Source: Glaciimonas immobilis (GTDB lineage: Bacteria; Pseudomonadota; Gammaproteobacteria; Burkholderiales; Burkholderiaceae_D). Taken from it: DNA of 64,000 nt. The notes under the pieces were generated by a model. The model had not been told where the DNA came from. It made no database searches and saw only the letters and a list, made by a program, of their open reading frames with translations. Shown here one piece after another: positions 7,639-16,600 of the stretch (position 1 is its first letter; the number at the start of each line of letters is the position of its first letter). Both the position numbers and the translations under genes were made by a program. The stretch is taken from NCBI RefSeq assembly GCF_011947285.1, contig NZ_JAAOZT010000007.1, positions 248,001 to 312,000 of the forward strand, read 5' to 3'.

Positions 7639-8463
7639 CTAATTCGCCAACTTGTTCTTAATCCCTGCATAGTGCGGATTGCGATACGCCATCACTAATA
7701 AAATGATCCCGAGTATGACCATTGGTATCGACAGCATTTGGCCTGCAGAAATCGTAATGCCTTCAAATGTGACGTTGTAATCGGGGATCCGAAAATATTC
7801 GGTGAAGAAACGTGCGCAGCCGTAAAGCAGACTGAACATACCGGCGACGGCCATTCTTGGGCGCGGTTTGCGGGAAAATATCCAGAGAATAATGAATAGC
7901 AAAATGCCGTCTACCAGCATTTGATAAATAGGCGACGGATGACGCGGCAGGTTATCGACGTTGGGCCAAATCATGGCCCACGGCAGCGATGCATCGGCTA
8001 CGCGGCCTGGGAGTTCTGCGTTGATAAAATTGCCGAGACGGCCTGCGGCATAACCAAGTGGCACCATCGGCGCGATGAAATCCATGATATCCATTAATTT
8101 CCGGCCTTTTTTTCTGCCCCACCAGGCCATCGCCAGTAGCACGCCTAAGAATCCTCCATGGAATGACATGCCGCCATTCCAGACGGCCATGATCTGGGAA
8201 GGATTATGAAAGTAAAAGACAGGATCATAAAAGAAGACCTGCCCCAGTCTTCCCCCAATGACGACCCCTAGTACGCCATAAAACAGCATATCATCCAGAT
8301 CTTCTTTTTTCCAACCGTCGGCTGCGATGTGCGGTTGTTTAATTCTGATTCTTCCGACCCAAATAAATTGGATAAAAGCTAGCAAGTACATCAGGCCGTA
8401 CCACCGGACGTGAAGCGGTCCGAGAGAGAAGGCAATTGGATCAGGCATTGGATGTATCAGCAT
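7639..8463 (-). CDS. lgt: Prolipoprotein diacylglyceryl transferase
   Basis: Lgt moves a diacylglyceryl group from phosphatidylglycerol to the lipobox cysteine of preprolipoproteins, the first step of lipoprotein maturation, in the inner membrane. The 274-residue protein has about seven membrane segments, the N-terminal [18 protein letters not shown] block, [10 protein letters not shown], and the signature [14 protein letters not shown] (around residue 140) with the essential Arg and Asn. Length and start agree with the family. The start codon directly abuts the stop of the upstream LysR gene, with no bases between, so the two are probably cotranscribed. Confidence 0.97.
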   Translation of the reverse strand: MLIHPMPDPIAFSLGPLHVRWYGLMYLLAFIQFIWVGRIRIKQPHIAADGWKKEDLDDMLFYGVLGVVIGGRLGQVFFYDPVFYFHNPSQIMAVWNGGMSFHGGFLGVLLAMAWWGRKKGRKLMDIMDFIAPMVPLGYAAGRLGNFINAELPGRVADASLPWAMIWPNVDNLPRHPSPIYQMLVDGILLFIILWIFSRKPRPRMAVAGMFSLLYGCARFFTEYFRIPDYNVTFEGITISAGQMLSIPMVILGIILLVMAYRNPHYAGIKNKLAN

Positions 8464-9360
8464 TTATTGTTTCTTTCTGAGTAAATCTAAAAAGGCTTGT
8501 AACACGGGTGACGTGTTATCTTTCCGCCACGCGAGGCCGGTTTCTACTAACGAGGTTGCATCCTCCAAATCACGGTAATCCACCCCCGGACGCTTTAAAT
8601 TTGACACCGATTGTGGCACAAGCGCACAACCCATGCCGGCCGAGACCAAACCGACGATGGTTTGCATCTGTATCGCCTCTTGTCCGATATGCGGTGTTTG
8701 ACCGGCATTGCGAAAGCAGGCGAGGATGGTGTCGTGAAACCCGGGCGAAATCCGGCGTGGAAAAATGATCAAGGGCAAATCGTTCACGGCGTGCAAACTG
8801 ATTTTGCCTTTCGTCCGCAACGCTTTGTGACCGGATGGCGCAGCCAGTATAAGCGGTTCCGACAAGAGGGATAAATAGTCGAGCCCCCGCTTGTCCTGAT
8901 CAGGTAGTGGCGGAATTAATAGCCCGGCATCGATCTGGCCTTGCGCTAATTGCTCTAGTTGAAGATCGCTGGTTGCTTCTCTCAAATCGATTTTGACATG
9001 TGGGTAGGCTTCGCGGAACTCTCTTAGCAAGGGCGGCAAAATGCTGTAATCTGCCGTCGACACAAATGCCAGCGTTAATAGTCCTGATTCTCCGGTAGCA
9101 GCGCGTCGTACCAAATCCGGCAAAGCGCCAGCTTGCAATAAAATCCGGCGCGCCTCTGGTAGCAACGCAAGACCGGCGGGCGTCAGCGCGACACTGCGTT
9201 TGGTGCGGGCGAACAGCATCGTGCCGATGTCAATTTCTAACGCCAGAATCGCTTGCGACAACGGTGGTTGCGTCATATGCAAACGGATTGCGGCGCGGCC
9301 AAAGTGTTTTTCTTCTGCAACTGCGACGAAATAACGCAATTGCCGCATTTCTATAACCAT
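8464..9360 (-). CDS. LysR-family transcriptional regulator
   Basis: A 298-residue LysR-type regulator. The N-terminal winged helix is clear (MRQLRYFVAVAEEKHFGRAA, then a recognition helix TQPPLSQAILALE), and the C-terminal part is the two-lobed effector domain of the group that includes CatR/BenM and other aromatic-compound regulators. ATG 9360 has GAGATGG just upstream. The gene runs into lgt without a gap; nothing nearby suggests its target or effector, and lgt is not usually controlled by LysR proteins, so the adjacency may be incidental. Confidence 0.9.
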   Translation of the reverse strand: MVIEMRQLRYFVAVAEEKHFGRAAIRLHMTQPPLSQAILALEIDIGTMLFARTKRSVALTPAGLALLPEARRILLQAGALPDLVRRAATGESGLLTLAFVSTADYSILPPLLREFREAYPHVKIDLREATSDLQLEQLAQGQIDAGLLIPPLPDQDKRGLDYLSLLSEPLILAAPSGHKALRTKGKISLHAVNDLPLIIFPRRISPGFHDTILACFRNAGQTPHIGQEAIQMQTIVGLVSAGMGCALVPQSVSNLKRPGVDYRDLEDATSLVETGLAWRKDNTSPVLQAFLDLLRKKQ

Positions 9361-9475
9361 ATGCCATCTCTATTTGTGCCGGGACAATCATAGCCGCATT
9401 GCCTCATCACTGCAGAGAGGGGCAATTTCAGTGAGAAAAAACTACTCGTTGGCGATTTTAAGGCGGCGGAGTCGG

Positions 9476-9715
9476 TTATTTGCGCCTTGGGCGTTGGTTC
9501 GCCTCAAGGCTTTTCTTAATCCGGTCCTGCTTGATTTTGTCCATTTTGGCGTGTGCGCGCAGCTTGTCCAGCCCCATTGCACGCTCTACAAATTCAAACC
9601 ATATAAAGGCGACACCCATCAACCCAGCTATCCACCACCATGAAAAGTCACCGAACGGACCTATTGTGAAAAACTTTAACGTGGCAAGAACAACGATGAG
9701 AAGAATGAGCGGCAT
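9476..9715 (-). CDS. Small Trp-rich membrane protein (TIGR04438-like)
   Basis: About 79 residues: an N-terminal hydrophobic segment (MPLILLIVVLATLKFF), a tryptophan-rich turn (GDFSWWWIAGLMGVAFIWFEF) with a second membrane segment, and a charged C-terminus rich in Lys and Arg. This layout matches the small Trp-rich protein family of Burkholderiales, whose function is not known. ATG 9715 is chosen over an in-frame start six codons upstream because family members begin with the hydrophobic segment. It is a single gene upstream of the LysR gene. Confidence 0.75.
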   Translation of the reverse strand: MPLILLIVVLATLKFFTIGPFGDFSWWWIAGLMGVAFIWFEFVERAMGLDKLRAHAKMDKIKQDRIKKSLEANQRPRRK

Positions 9716-10162
9716 GGTGTTTCCCACATACAAAGGACGGTTGGTAGCGGCTTAGCATAGGTTGAATTGCTGTAGCGGTCAATGCGGGCACTATCGGCCT
9801 GAAAGAAAATGTACGTGAGAACGTAATCGTTTGGGGTTCTTGGCCGTTTTTATGGCCTATCGGCTTCTATCTGTATTTTAGTTCGCTATTTATTCACTTA
9901 TTTATTCTTCTATTTTTTCTCATTCATTTTCCTGCCACATGCGCGGCATGCCTGGCTCTGATAGCTGTATTTGCTGTCAACTGAGTATAACGGACAGTTT
10001 AAAGCGGTTGCATATTACTTTTGGTTCTTACGGTTTAACCAGAATTCTGATAATGTTTCCTGATTGAAATTAAATAGTAAAAGAAGAAAGAAATTCCTCA
10101 CCGCTTTTAGTTCGATCTTCAGGTCGTGCTGAGCGGTAAAATTTTATCGAAAGGATTTTCAT
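9716..10162. other. AT-rich intergenic region upstream of DUF5993-dsbB
   Basis: No gene is supported in these 447 bases. There are long pyrimidine stretches around 9885-9940 and two short inverted repeats: GGCC at about 9842 and 9856, and ACCGCT/AGCGGT at about 10100-10138, just before the DUF5993 ribosome site. The second could affect expression of the following pair. Promoters for both flanking divergent genes must lie here, but I cannot place them with confidence. Confidence 0.5.
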
Positions 10163-10321
10163 ATGTTCATGTTTTTGCCGTTTTTAATCGCCGTGCTGGC
10201 CGCATTGAGCGTCTTCTACGATAAAAGAAAAATTGGATTCGCCCTGTGGTGCGCTTTAATCATCGTCACTCTCGCCTCGTTCAATTATCACGCGAGCAGT
10301 CCTTTGAATCTCTCCTTTTAA
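10163..10321 (+). CDS. DUF5993 family small membrane protein
   Basis: A 52-residue protein with AAGGA (10151-10155) seven bases before its ATG. It has two hydrophobic helices with the positively charged turn YDKRKIG between them, and ends in NYHASSPLNLSF. The His followed by a PLNLSF tail is the recognisable end of DUF5993 proteins, usually found directly upstream of dsbB-like genes, as here (the stop is one base from an in-frame GTG of the next gene). Function is unknown; the constant pairing suggests it assists or modifies the DsbB partner. Confidence 0.75.
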   Translation: MFMFLPFLIAVLAALSVFYDKRKIGFALWCALIIVTLASFNYHASSPLNLSF

Positions 10322-10337
10322 AGTGAGTGCTAATCCG

Positions 10338-10925
10338 ATGAGTCAACGTTCTGCAGAGACGAAGTCCTCTACCGAAAAATTCCCCGGGGTCAGCGATGGG
10401 CTAAATATTCTTGCGCTTTATAGCATCAGTCTAGCGCTCGGAATTGCCTTTTACTACCAATTGGTACTACATGAACTGCCATGTCCACTATGCTTGCTTC
10501 AGCGCGTAGGGTTAATCGCGATTGGGATCGGTTTTATGATGAACGTGCGGGCAGGCGTGCGCAGCACACATTACGGCGTCGCAATGATCGGTGCTTTGCT
10601 GGCCGGGATCATCGGCATACGTCAGGTATTTTTGCATATTGTCCCGGGGCGCACCAATGGCTACGGCTCCGAGATATGGGGAGTACATTTTTATACGTTA
10701 ACGGTACTTTCCGCGATCGCCGCAGTGCTTTTTATCGCCGTTATGTTAATGCTCAAAACATGGGAGCGCCCAAACAAAGGCAAGCATATAGTGCATTTTT
10801 TGGGGAAGTACGCGATGCTGATCTTTACGGCGCTGATAATCGCCAATTTGTTCTCGACCATATTAGAATGCGCCGCCGGTCAATGTGAAGGCAACCCGAC
10901 CTACTATTTGCTACTGGGTCGATAA
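10338..10925 (+). CDS. DsbB-like disulfide bond formation protein
   Basis: A four-helix inner-membrane protein of the DsbB family, which passes electrons from periplasmic DsbA to quinones. The first periplasmic loop has the redox motif CPLC (in HELPCPLCLLQRVGL), and near the C-terminus a second cysteine pair is close together (LECAAGQCEGNP) rather than in the wide loop of E. coli DsbB; this is typical of the DUF5993-linked subfamily. Total length is near 195 residues. ATG 10338 is preferred; GTG 10323, two bases after the DUF5993 stop, is an alternative that would favour translational coupling. Confidence 0.85.
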   Translation: MSQRSAETKSSTEKFPGVSDGLNILALYSISLALGIAFYYQLVLHELPCPLCLLQRVGLIAIGIGFMMNVRAGVRSTHYGVAMIGALLAGIIGIRQVFLHIVPGRTNGYGSEIWGVHFYTLTVLSAIAAVLFIAVMLMLKTWERPNKGKHIVHFLGKYAMLIFTALIIANLFSTILECAAGQCEGNPTYYLLLGR

Positions 10926-10933
10926 ATGGTAAA

Positions 10934-10963
10934 GGGGGATCGGACAATGGTGAGCCGATCCCC
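10934..10963. terminator. Possible terminator hairpin after dsbB
   Basis: GGGGATCGG (10935-10943) pairs with CCGATCCCC (10955-10963). There is no clear T-run in either direction, so it is only a weak terminator candidate between the convergent dsbB-like gene and the ABC importer operon. Confidence 0.4.
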
Positions 10964-10997
10964 TCGTTGAATAAGCCCTTTTGCTGTGCCGGAGTAA

Positions 10998-11088
10998 TAA
11001 ATGGCGTGACTAAATGGCGTGACTGCGCCACTAGGCCACTAGGCCACTATGTCACTATGCCACTTTGCGACTTTGCGACTTAGTGATT
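10998..11088. repeat. Compound tandem repeat next to the importer ATPase stop
   Basis: An exact 13-bp duplication, TAAATGGCGTGAC (10998-11010 and 11011-11023), is followed by seven degenerate 8-bp units from 11025: GCGCCACT, AGGCCACT twice, ATGTCACT, ATGCCACT, TTGCGACT twice. An eighth, weaker unit runs into the stop codon of the minus-strand ATPase gene at 11087. Confidence 0.85.
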
Positions 11089-11815
11089 AAGCGCTTGCTC
11101 CCAGAAACTGTTGCAGTTCGGTGGTCTTTGGATGCGCAAAAATATCTTCCGGCACACCGATTTCATGGACTTTTCCATCATGCATAAACACTACGCGGTC
11201 GCAGACTTCTCGTGCAAAACGCATTTCGTGCGTGACCATTAGCAACGTCATACCCTCATCAGCCAATCCACGCATCACGCTTAATACCTCGTTCACCAGT
11301 TCCGGATCTAATGACGAGGTAATCTCATCGCAGAGCAGCGCTTGCGGCTGCATGGTCAGGGCGCGTGCAATGGCGACCCGCTGTTGCTGGCCGCCCGATA
11401 GCTGATCTGGGTAGGCGTCGAATTTTTCGGCGAGGCCGACGCGGGCAAGGTTGTCTTCAGCAGATTTACGCGCAGCGCTTTCCGTTGTGCCTTTGACGAT
11501 CATGGGCGACAGCATCACGTTGCGACCAACTGTTAAATGCGGGAATAAGTTGAATTGCTGAAAAATCATGCCGACCTTCAGACGCAATGCACGGAGTTCA
11601 ATCTCAGTATTGCCCAGATGCGATCCGGCGACACTGATGTTGCCTTCATCGATCGATTCAAGGCCGTTGATACAGCGCAGCAGGGTACTTTTTCCAGAAC
11701 CACTTTTACCAATAATCGCGATGACTTCACCGGGCTCGACATTAAGGCTGATCCCCTTCAGGACCTGATTGGTACCAAAGTTTTTTTTAACGTTATCAAT
11801 CGCGATGAGTGGCAT
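11087..11815 (-). CDS. Polar amino-acid ABC importer ATPase (GlnQ/GltL-like)
   Basis: The ATP-binding subunit of a polar amino-acid importer, about 242 residues. It has Walker A (IGKSGSGKS), the Q-loop (MIFQQFNLFPHLT), the ABC signature LSGGQQQRVAIAR, Walker B (ALLCDEITSSLD) and the switch histidine (MVTHEM). ATG 11815 starts the family-typical MPLIAIDNVKKNFG; the frame is open 18 codons farther but those codons overlap the permease. The start overlaps the end of the upstream permease gene by 20 bases. The order is permease-permease-ATPase. Confidence 0.93.
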   Translation of the reverse strand: MPLIAIDNVKKNFGTNQVLKGISLNVEPGEVIAIIGKSGSGKSTLLRCINGLESIDEGNISVAGSHLGNTEIELRALRLKVGMIFQQFNLFPHLTVGRNVMLSPMIVKGTTESAARKSAEDNLARVGLAEKFDAYPDQLSGGQQQRVAIARALTMQPQALLCDEITSSLDPELVNEVLSVMRGLADEGMTLLMVTHEMRFAREVCDRVVFMHDGKVHEIGVPEDIFAHPKTTELQQFLGASA

Positions 11816-12452
11816 TGAATTTTCTTTCGAGAGATTGACTGTATTTGGACAGCGGCCAGCACAACGCAAAATACATCAACGCTACCAGTGCATACACAGT
11901 GAACGGCTGAAAAGTGGCATTGGTGATCATAGTTCCGGCTTTTGATAGTTCAACAAATCCGATGATAGAAGTGACCGCGGTACCTTTAACGATTTGTACG
12001 CTAAAGCCGACCGTAGGCGGTATCCCCATACGGAAGGCCTGCGGCAAGATGACGTGGCGCATTTGTTGGAAATAACTCATTGCCAGGCAAGATGACGCTT
12101 CCCACTGACCGCGTGGAATCGCCTCGACGCAGCCGCGCCATATTTCTGCCAGATAGGCACTGCTCCAGCAGGTCAATGCGATCACGGCGGCAAGCCAGGC
12201 TGGCACTTCGAGGCCGAATAATGCCAGGCCGAAAAAGATAAGAAACAATTGCATGAGCAATGGTGTGCCTTGAAATAGTTCGATGTACAGTCTGGTCACC
12301 CGTCGTAACCAGACGGATTTTGAGGTTCGCAGAAATAAAACGATCAGACCCAGTATGCCGCCCAAAGCAAAGGAAGTCAGCGACAGCAAAACGGTCCAGC
12401 GTAGCGCGAGTAAAAGATTGCGGACGATATCCCATAATGAAAATGAGATCAT
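11796..12452 (-). CDS. Amino-acid ABC importer permease (HisM/GltK-like)
   Basis: A 218-residue inner-membrane permease of the polar amino-acid uptake group. It has about five membrane segments and the ATPase-contact EAA motif region (EASSCLAMSYFQQMRHVILPQAFR), whose conserved glycine is replaced here by Ser/Cys (EASSCLAMS). It overlaps the second permease gene by four bases and the ATPase gene by 20, a tight operon. The substrate cannot be deduced; glutamate, aspartate, glutamine or cystine are all possible. Confidence 0.9.
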   Translation of the reverse strand: MISFSLWDIVRNLLLALRWTVLLSLTSFALGGILGLIVLFLRTSKSVWLRRVTRLYIELFQGTPLLMQLFLIFFGLALFGLEVPAWLAAVIALTCWSSAYLAEIWRGCVEAIPRGQWEASSCLAMSYFQQMRHVILPQAFRMGIPPTVGFSVQIVKGTAVTSIIGFVELSKAGTMITNATFQPFTVYALVALMYFALCWPLSKYSQSLERKFNATHRD

Positions 12453-13129
12453 GTAGCGCTCCCTGTTGCACGGCGACCAAATAACCAGTGTCCTATCAGG
12501 CGCAGCAATTGGCGTAAGCCAATGGCCAGTACCAGATAAATTACCGTCGATAACAGATAAGCTTCGAACGAGCGGAAGTTACGGCCTTGTATGAAGTTGG
12601 CGGCATACGCCAGTTCTTCCACCGCTATCTGGGAACAAACAGCCGAGCCGAGCATCACAATGACCATTTGGCTGGACAATGCCGGCCAGATTTTTTGTAA
12701 TGCGGGCGGCAAAATAATGTGACGAAAAATTTGCATTCGCGTCATCGCCAAACTCTGCCCGGCTTCAATCTGACCGGGTGCAATTGCAGCGATGCCGGCA
12801 CGAATAATTTCGCTACTATAAGCGCCCAGATTGATGACCATCGCCAGGATCGCGGCTTCCATTTCGGTGATGTGAAGGCCGATTCCCGGCAGTCCAAAAA
12901 AAATAAAAAATAGCTGGATCAGAAATGGCGTGTTACGGATGAGTTCTACATACGCGCTGATCGGAGGGCGCAACCAGCGCGGCCCTTGCGTCCTCGCCCA
13001 TGCGCAAAAAATGCCGACGGCGATACCCAGAACACCGCCAATAACGATCAACTCTATCGTCACCAGTACGCCTTTGACGATAACGCTAGTGTAGTCAAAT
13101 GGGGATAAGAAATCGAAGTGATAACGCAT
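12449..13129 (-). CDS. Amino-acid ABC importer permease (HisQ/GltJ-like)
   Basis: A 226-residue permease, first gene of the intact part of the importer operon. The N-terminal segment carries the family block TIELIVIGGVLGIAVGIFCAW, the centre has YVELIRNTPFLIQLFFIFFG (the recurrent ELIRNTPLLVQLF motif of this family), and the EAA loop reads IEAGQSLAMTRMQIFRHIILP. About five membrane helices are predicted. Its start lies about 95 bases after the stop of a binding-protein remnant, with a hairpin in between. Confidence 0.92.
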   Translation of the reverse strand: MRYHFDFLSPFDYTSVIVKGVLVTIELIVIGGVLGIAVGIFCAWARTQGPRWLRPPISAYVELIRNTPFLIQLFFIFFGLPGIGLHITEMEAAILAMVINLGAYSSEIIRAGIAAIAPGQIEAGQSLAMTRMQIFRHIILPPALQKIWPALSSQMVIVMLGSAVCSQIAVEELAYAANFIQGRNFRSFEAYLLSTVIYLVLAIGLRQLLRLIGHWLFGRRATGSAT

Positions 13130-13160
13130 ATGTTTGCCTTTAAGCGGTGAGGGCCTGTCC

Positions 13161-13194
13161 CCGCCAGAAGCCGGGTCTGCAAACTTCTGGTGCG
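13161..13194 (-). promoter_or_regulatory. Hairpin between binding-protein remnant and permease
   Basis: CCGCCAGAAG (13161-13170) pairs with CTTCTGGTGCGG (13183-13194 region) with a two-base bulge. In amino-acid importer operons a hairpin often lies after the binding-protein gene and lowers expression of the membrane genes relative to it. Its survival here supports the view that the remnant next to it was once a full binding-protein gene. Confidence 0.4.
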
Positions 13195-13224
13195 GTAATC
13201 CAGCTACGATGATAAATGACTATT

Positions 13225-13416
13225 TTACGTATTGGGGTAATGTCCCAGCCAATTGACGCTAATTGCATAGAGTTCGCCGTCTTTTCTGGTCTCGGCGAGG
13301 ATCGCATTTACTTTATCCCGCAGATAACGCGCACCGGGCGAGTTTTGCGCCAGCATTGCATCGGTAATTCGCTCGGCGATGTGTGCGGATAATATAAGGG
13401 AGAATTCAGCTGCCAT
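13225..13416 (-). pseudogene. Remnant of the importer's periplasmic substrate-binding protein (C-terminal end)
   Basis: Only about 63 residues remain open. The final 35 look like the C-terminal helix and tail of family-3 solute-binding proteins (RDKVNAILAETRKDGELYA, then ISVNWLG), which normally end in a similar ALAEMKADGTYAKI..KWFG pattern. A full binding protein would be about 270 residues with a signal peptide; neither is present, and upstream sequence to 13636 shows no related frame. The piece sits where the binding-protein gene belongs, ahead of both permeases. I infer a truncated gene; a very divergent small protein is the less likely alternative. Confidence 0.6.
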
Positions 13417-13636
13417 GCCACTGTATATGCAAGTCGTATGCCAGTAAGTGCGCTCTGGTACATCAATCTGAATTACAAGTCTGGTGCATCAGATTGAGGT
13501 ACCAGATTCACCAACTTGGAGAATGTCTGTGTTGCTGATCGCTAAAAAAGGTGATTGACGCCCTAACTTGGTGTTGCCCTTGTCGGTGAGGACGCCTAAG
13601 TCAGTGCGCAAACCCGCGGGGTGGCAGCCCATAAAG

Positions 13637-16600
13637 TTAACGAATAATGGCGCGTTCGCGGGCGATGGCAATCGCTTCGGTGCGCGTATGCGCATCAAGC
13701 TTGATATTGATATTGCGTAAATGGGCGCGCACTGTCGTCACAGAGACAAATAATTTCTCAGCGATCAATTGGTTGCCGTGTCCTTTTGCGAGCAAATGCA
13801 GAACGTCACGTTCACGCTCGGTAATATCGCTAATTTTGGCGTTGCGCAAGAGACTACTGTCGTCCGATGACATGGGGACGATGACGGAAGTGCCTTTGGT
13901 CACGGGATGATCGCCATCACTTTGGGCGGCTAAATGGTTAGCTGAATGCGTAGCTAACAGTTTTTCTGCAAATATAACGAGCGCCATGTGGTGGCGCTTA
14001 TCACAGGATTCGCCGGGCACTTTGCTTGTGGGGCGCTGAAGTTCATCTAGAAAAGCTTCGATCAGCGCTAATAACGCAGGGCCTTCGTCAAGAAAGATAC
14101 GGACAAAATTTTCTGGAAGTGCTTCTTGCAATGCTTCCCTGATTGTGGCGAAAGCGAGGAGCGTTTGTCCGGCATTGGCAAGCGCCAGCGCATAAACTAC
14201 TTTGATGCGAAGCGCAAAGTGCATGCGACCGCGCCGGTAGGCATCGTCCAGATGTGTTTTTAAAACCGGTACCGCGGCGATGGCCTTGGCGCTGTGCACG
14301 TCGAGCCGCATTAACGCCAAAGCTGGATTATCAATGTCATGTGCGATAGGCTGAAAATCGGGATGAACGCTGGCAGACCTGGTCTTGATTAACGCCAGCA
14401 TATCTCTTGCTGTAACCAGATCGCCGTCCATAATTGCACCTCGGGCGCGCTCAATTCGGGCCATGTCGACCAGTCGCGGCAGACCGCGTTGCAGTCCGAG
14501 ATGCTCCATATCGAACAGTGTCTGTAACGCGTCGTTTATGTTGCCCTCGGCGCGCAAAATGCGCGCATAAATCAAATGGCTGGTGATCAAGTGGTCTGGC
14601 GTACCGGCTTCTTTTACGAGCGGAAGATACAGCTTCAGCAGACGTTTTGCTTTATCTAGCAAACCGGTTTCGTAGTAGATTTGGGCCAGATAAATACTGG
14701 AAAATCCGCTATCTGCACCATATCTGGCGCCTCCCGGTGGTGGTTGCTCGCCGATGAGCAGATGCAGTCGAGCGCCAGCAGAACGAAAATTTCCTTGTAA
14801 CATATCAAGCATGCTGTTCATGTAGCCCGCCACGGCGCTACCGAAAAGAGAGCGTTTGTTTGCATCGCGCTGAATGACTCGATCCAGTGCCTGGCGGGCC
14901 TCCTGATAGCGGCCGATGGTGGCATAATAATACGCACAGCCGATCATCAACATAGTCTGTAAAAACGGTTCGTAGGTGTCATTATCGAGCAACTGCGCGC
15001 CCTCCCATAGCGGTGCCGTTTCTTCGATCCGGTCCAGCATGACTAAACTAAAAGTGCGTAACGCCATCGCCGCTGGATAAGAAATTAGCATGTCCGAGTC
15101 GGGCCTAAGATAGGCCGCGTCATCGCTATGGCCCAGCGCTTCCTGCAACGCTAAGGCTTCGCCGCTGCGGTTGGTATGGATTAATACCCAGGCATACACA
15201 AAGATTAATTTTGAATTGCTTTCGAGACTTTGTTGATTAAGCGTATCAAACCAGCGCGCCAGCAACCGGACGCGACCTTGCAGGAGCAACGCCTCTGCTT
15301 TTTGCTCAAGCAGTTCCAGTAGTAGTTGCTTATCGTCGGCGGCAACAGCATGATCGATGGCGAATATTGCCTGATCCTGATCGAGGTGCCAACGGGATGC
15401 GCGACGGTGCAAATCCCGGGCTACACCGGGATGTCGCTGCGCCAGCTGCGATTGTAAAAACGTCGCAAAAAGCGGATGGTAACTGAACCATTTGCGCTGA
15501 TCATCGAGCGGCGTAATAAACATGTTGGAGCCTTCTATTTCCTCCAGTAATTGTTTGCTGTCCGGATGACCGGTCACAGCGATACAGCTCTCGATACAGA
15601 ATTGCGGCAAGATACTGGTTTGTAAAATAAATTCTTGTAAATACTGTGGCTTCTGTGACAGTACATCTTCTGCCAGATAAGCGGCGACGCTACTGTTGGA
15701 GCCAGTAAATGTTTTGATGAATTGGCGCGGATCCGGATTGTTTTCCAGCGCTAATGAAGATAGCCATAATGCCGCTGGCCACCCATCAGTGATCTCATGG
15801 AGCTTTTGCAGGTCCGAATCATTGAGTTTCAGATGACGTTTTTCGCGCAAAAATTCCGTCGTTTCCTTGAGTCTGAATCGCATGTGGGTGGCATTACATT
15901 CCAGTAACTGCTGGCGGGCACGTAGTCGGGCGAGGTTTATAAGCGGTTTGCCGCGGCACCCGATGATAATTTGCTGGCCCGCTCCTAATGCCTCTACGGT
16001 CTGCTGAATCAGGGAAAGGACAGCGGGGTGACGCACAATCTCAAATTCATCAAGTATCAGCACAAAAGGTATGCCGGTCGCGACGACTGCGTCGAACATT
16101 CGGGGACGATATTGATCCAGGTGAGCAAAAGCTTCGGTTTCAAACCCATGAGAAAAAAGGGGGACCGGCAAACGCATTTTTTGTAGTGCTTGCGCCAGAT
16201 TGAAGGTTAGCTGATCGAGGTCGTTATCACCCGCATCAAGTGTTAGCCAGGCAACCGCCTTTTTGTCTGCCGTCAGTAAGTCATGCAGCGAACGCAACAA
16301 CGTTGTCTTGCCAAATCCGGCTGGTGCGTCCAATACCATTAGCTTTGCATTCTCAGCATTGAGCATCCGCGCGAGCACTTTATGGCGTGTGATCAGCGGC
16401 AAAGAATTGGGTGGAGGACTAAACTTGGAGGGCGGAAAATGGCGGGCAACTGGCGGCTTTTTGTTCAACTCCGCGCTGTTGCTTAAGTAATTTTCGGTAC
16501 CGTCTTCAAGGGCCTGGGGACTGGCTTTAATGCTGGTTTTAAACTTATTTCTGGGACGACTAAATGCGTTGATGGCTTTAAATGCCAGTTTTTCAGCCTG

